Source: Chrysaora quinquecirrha (lineage: Eukaryota > Cnidaria > Scyphozoa > Semaeostomeae > Pelagiidae). From it: a DNA stretch of 64,000 nt. The number at the start of each line of letters is the position of its first letter. The first letter of the stretch is position 1. Under the pieces are notes generated by a model. It saw nothing but the letters and a program-made list of their open reading frames with translations, was not told the origin of the DNA and did not search any database. Below are positions 51,001 through 57,000 of this stretch, one piece after another. The stretch lies in contig JACTAT010000051.1 in the NCBI GenBank assembly GCA_014526335.1, positions 506,523 to 570,522 on the forward strand, in the 5' to 3' direction. A program made the translations under genes and the position numbers.

Positions 51001-54000
51001 TACGACTTAAACTTTACTTTAGGACCAATTGTTTGCTGCTGTGTAATCATTTACCACTTTACGAATGCCGTCTTAGAATAGATGGAACAAACCTATACCA
51101 TAGATTGCTATCTGTTGATTCACATCTACCTCGCCCCAGGCCCCAAATCGAATATCCTCGAATCTCAACTGTCAAATGGATTTGGGCCCGGGTACGGGCC
51201 ACAAAATCTGCCAAAATACTGGAAAATTTGGCCTAGGCATCAAAACATGATGAAGGTTCTCAAAGCAGATGTTCTTCGAAAGGAAACGCAAAGAATTTCA
51301 ATGATAACCATCAGGCAAGATACAATATCTCATGTAGCATCATTTTTTGTTCTTTATAGATGTTTTTTCACATAGTTTTCGGCCTATTTTGGTGTGAAAT
51401 TTTGAAGAAACTGTGACGTCACTTAAAATATTTATTGTTTGAACAACCAATCAAATTGCGAATAGCCAAGGCCGATACCAGGGTCGAATATGGACAGCGG
51501 AGTTTCACGTAGAGGCCTATTCGCCCTGGGGGCGAGGTAGTATTCACATAACATCCAGCACTCTTTGGCCAATAAACGGATGCAAGTTGCTCTCGGAATT
51601 TCGCTATTTGAAGTCCAAACAGTATATATACCCATTGAATATACATACAGTATATAATACATGTGTAATGTAACCATAAAGTTGCCATCCAAGAAGATTT
51701 TCTATTGTTAGCCACCCATGAGTAACTAATGCGCTGAGACGTAAAGATTTATACAGGCCAATGCATGTTTATATATGTTTATATATAATGTAAGAGTATA
51801 TAGAGACTCTTTGCAAATGGAATCCAAGGACTGCTCTTTGTATCATATTTGTTTGTTACACACAACGCTAAATTGTTTTTCTATGTCATATTTCTATAGG
51901 GTGCGTACTGGCTGCGATATCCGAGAATTATTTAACTTCAGTTCTATGTACAAAAGAAGTTAGAATGGCCTATGATATTTCAAAGCCAGTTATTCCATTG
52001 GTATTGCCTGAAACATGTGCCAAGAAGAATCCTTCAGAAAAACTAGTTTCCAGTTCCTACAAGGTTTGCTTGCCTCACTTGTCAAGCTTATTTTTGTCTG
52101 ATAGTTTGTTAAGGTGGTTGCAATCTAATTTATTTATCCATTCATATATAATAATGCATTGCCCATTTTTTGTGCATGAATATAGATGGAACGACAAGAA
52201 ATATGCTTAACTTTGTGGAACGTTTGCGTGTGCTTCTTCATTATTTTGCTTTCAATGATTTAGCGGCATACCTAATAAACCTAAATTAACAATAAGATAA
52301 CAACGTGTCAAGTAGCTAACAAAGTTACCTACCTAATACAAAAATTGTAATGAAAAATTCTAAGGATGGGGCCGAAAGTGGGAAAGAAAGAGTTGTAATA
52401 ATAGATTCTATCAAGCGAATTCAAAACATTTCAAAATTTCAAAAGCAGAAAATATTTCAAAATTGCAATAAACAGCGGAAGTCTTTTTATGACATGCCTT
52501 TCTAAAACGATTTTATCGTCTGACATGTCAGAGTGTAAATGCCAGCAACAGACCGGATCAATTGAAAAAGACGGAATTTATACCCAGGTGCAGATCGAGC
52601 AGCACCAATCAAAAAGTAGCGCTGAGTTTTCATTGCGTTTCAAACGACAGTCAGCTTGCGGGATACAGAGGAATACCAATAGAATTAATTGAAGATTCAA
52701 AGTGAGTAAACGAACCCTTTCTGTCAACACAGAACTGGCCTTTTGGTTTACATGTGGACGGATTGAAAAACTCCTAAATGAAACAAAGATTTCGCTTTGT
52801 CAATGATCTCTTACTCTAGATTCACCACACAGCCTATCATTGTGATCACTATCACTGTCTTTTCGCTATCAATTTGAAACCATGGTGAACAGCCTGTTCT
52901 AAACGCCTAAAAAGTCCACGGAATGGAGTACTGTAAATGTGCTGGCTATGTACTGCATCCCACATACCCTGCAACCTAACAAATATACAACGCCAGATGA
53001 ATCAAGTGACAAACAAACTTGCCTCTTTCAAACATGCAAAATTAACAGCCACTTTTCAAAGTTAATGACAGTTAAGAAAAACGTGACCATGTACCTATTA
53101 ACCCTTTTTGGCTTGACTCTTTCATCTATTAAAATCTTACCTCAGTCTCATCAAAGCTTTTCTCCAGAATACGTAGTTGAGACATTAAAATAAACATGCT
53201 GTCATTACTAGTTTTGTCGATTTCACTTTTGCTCACTTAGTCCTCAGTAAAAAGTATTCTTTTTTGGATTTCTTATCTAGCAAAAGGTCAAGTGTTCTTA
53301 GGGCTTCTTGTCTCACCAAGGGTATACTTGCTGTACATGTTTCAATTGCTTGTCGATTTTGAATTGCAGGAGAAGAATTTGCCAATAACAATAGCAAGTG
53401 AATTGTCAGACATCACGTGGGTAGACTTCAGGCCATTGTCTGATTTGAGTTCACCTGATCCAACAAATGTTGATGAATTCGAAAAGAAGTATGAAAATTG
53501 CTTGCAGTCATTACTGCGCATGCTTGAACAGCTAATGAATCACGGAAGAGTGGTTGATTTACAAGGTATTTGCCATTATACTTTATCGAGTACAGCTTTT
53601 GTCAAATAATTGAGTTTTATGCGCAACAATATAGCAGAGTACGAAACATTGCTATTACATTATATGTTTTATCTTTTTGCGGCATCTGTTTCCAAATTAA
53701 TTTTCGCATTGTAAAGCTTGTAGAAACTTGCGAATGCTTCTCATACTTCAGCTTGCAAACTGATTTTGCTCGATTCTTGATATTCGTTTTTTTAATTTTT
53801 GGGTTGGTACTGCAATTGAGCATTACTTTGCAGGTTGCATGATCTGCCGTCTCTGCATGTGCCAGATGAGGCAGTATTGGCTGTAATTTGTAAATAGTTA
53901 GCGTTAACAATTTACCATCACCATGCTTTTTTATTTTCCAGCTTATACTGAGTATTTTTCTATTTAGGCGACTGGGACGTTGTGATAGGAGAAAATGATA

Positions 54001-57000
54001 AACAACAGAAGATGAAGCTGTCCTTGCTTTCAAGCTTAAGTTCTGAAGTCGAAGGTGTAATGACATCGGATCAATATGAAAATGCTGACATTCCTCTGCA
54101 GAAGAAGGACTCTTGGTGTCATGGATCCAATTTGCATATGCTTGCACAGTACAAAGGAAAAAAGAAATGGCTAAGCTTCATTTTCGACTGCAAAGTTTCA
54201 GCAAAGGGCGACTACTTTGCAGGTTTGTATAATACTATTACTCGTAAGAATCATATTTATATTTGCTTGTATTCACTGTTCTTAGTATTAACTTTGAAAA
54301 CTTTTGTTTTGTTTTTTCTTTGTTTCTTTCTTGTTTTTTTTTATTTTCTTACCATTTTAGCATTCCCTGCATTTTTCGTTTTTATACTAGACTTGCCCGT
54401 AACTGAGTGGTTAACCCTACAAAGGCTGGGCTTTTTTAAACATATATAGCTGTAATACCAATATTTATTATTCAGTTTTTCCATACTGTATTAGGAAAGT
54501 AATTACGTCATCAAAATGAGTGCTCCGCAAAAAGATTTTGCACTAATATAATCCTCGACGGATTTTAGGAAAATTCGGGGAATAGAAAGCCTAGGGGCCC
54601 AAGCTGCATGTCATAATCAGTTGTACAGCTTGCAGAACCCCTTACTGATAATTGCTTTCCTGCTTGCTTTTTTTCTTATTTTATTTTGCTACCCTCCTTA
54701 CCACTTTGTTTTCCAATTTTATTTCTGACTATTAGCAGTATTTTTATATGTTGCGGTGTAGATCGCACAGTGTTATACATCCTGTACATATCTGGGTATG
54801 TAATACATTCTTTTGTACGTATAAGACGTTTCAAAACCTATCAAAGCCGTTTTATGGCACGTCTCTGTAAGCCATGCAGTTAAAACAATTAAAAGAGCTC
54901 TTAAAATTCTTATGAAATATGGAGCCAGCTTCGAGACATGATTTACTTTATACTGCTTCTTTTGGCGGACATTTCCTTTCTTCGTTGAAAATTCAGCAAA
55001 GCCTGCTTAGTTAATTCGTTTTCATCATTCCTCTTTCAGGTCTTTGTCGTATTCACAACACTCCTTGGGAAAACCCAGAGGGTAAAACGCTCGATCCGAT
55101 AACTCTAGCAATGACCCATTACAGCACTACAAATGACTGTGCTGTTCTTCCTGCTAAGGGGACAAGAAGTAGCCAATTGCCTGATATCGAGTTCCAGCGT
55201 GAAGATAGAGGAGAATTCCTTTTGGATATGGAGCGTGCTTTGTCAATACTTAAAGATGCTTACAAGGATATTAAAAAAGAGCAGCTAGAAATGAGCATAA
55301 TTTCATTTCAAGAGGTGATGATTAGTTTATTTCATTTTGTTTGTTTCCATTTGACTCAGTTCAATTTAATTCATTTCGATTATTTCGCATCATATTTCAA
55401 AAACTGCATTTGCTATCGCTACGACATAAACTTTCTCTTTAGTGTGGCCTATAATGCCTCCTCTTCTTGCAAGTCCTAGTAAAAACTTGCAACTTTCCAT
55501 ATCCAGGGCAATGGTCCATAGCGTTTCTTCACTCTGCCTATTTTACATAACGTGCTGTGAAAATCACATTATTTACCATTACCTTAGCAACATCACTGAC
55601 GTCTAAGATTCGTAATTAAACACTTGCCATGTGTTCTCATGACCCATGTCACTCTTTAAACATCCCTGAGCATGCTAGCTACTTTCTGAGCTATTGATTG
55701 ACACATTTATTGCTAGTTTCAACTGACAGTAATCTTTGCAGATGTCAAGGTTTGAGAAGGACTCTAGCCCTTTCATTTCAGAATTAGGTATAGTCATGTT
55801 TGTTTACGTTGTACAATTTTGGATATGCCTTGTTGTTTGTTTTAGGCTTTTGAAAAGTACGACAGAGATGGAAATCATTGTTTGGATATGAGCGAGTTGG
55901 AGCTAGCCCTTAGAGTTGCAAATATGAATTGTTCTGCAGGTATGATCTTCACGTTTGTAGGCTTTCTCTCAACAGCCTTGACTTAATGGAAAATATAATC
56001 TCTCGGTTCCCATTGCGTTTCTAAGCATAAGGTATCAACAGAGATCGACATAGGTTTTTTCGGAATATGCCTTGTTATCTGTTTTAGGCTTTTGTACCTA
56101 CCACACAAAAAGTTTGGTCATTTATGAATTCTCGTGCCGGTGTGATGCCAAAGTACGACAGAGATGGAAATCATTGTTTGGATATGAGAAAATTACAGCG
56201 AGGATTTTTCAGAATAATTGGCAAAGCAAGATGAGTTAGACAGAAAGAGTTCGAGCTAGCCCTTAGAGTTGCAAATATGAATTGTTCTGCAGGTATGATC
56301 TTCAGACGAAAAAAGCTTTAAGTATGCCCGAAAAATCCGTTTGTAGGCTTTCTTTTCTTAACATCATTAAGATATGGCTGACAACTTAAAGTATGTTTGT
56401 GACCCTTTTGACTTAATGGAAAATATAATCTTTATCTCTTCAACAGGGTTCCCATTGCGTTTCTAAGCATAAGGTATCAACAGAGATCGACAGCCGACAT
56501 TATATTAACTATTTCGTAGCACATTGTTTTGCTTTATACAAAGGTTTTTTTATATCATCTCAAGTAATACCATGCCCAGTTTATGCTTTCATGAATTTAT
56601 ATGAGCTTTATACATTGCGCAATATATTTTTTTAAATTTTCGCTTTGAGAATACGGCAAAAACGGGTAAAAATGTGTTTAATTTAGTAACTTACCTCTGA
56701 TAATTTTTTTCTAAAGAAGTGAATCACTGAAGACGCATGAGATCAACAACAAAAATCTACTGTGTGCCGTGCTTTACGACAGAAATCTTGGATCATGTGA
56801 CAATTGTAGCCTATTGAAGTGCACAATGGCAGCCAAAGGAGAGGAACTTGGCGCCAAAATTATCTGCCACGCAGCAGTAGAAGAATATTATACGAAGGGG
56901 AATGTGAATCTGCTTTATGCGGCATTCAAAAGACTTTACAATCGCATGTAGCAACGATAAAAAAAAATCTACTGTATGCGCTCAGCTTTAGGCGGAATTT

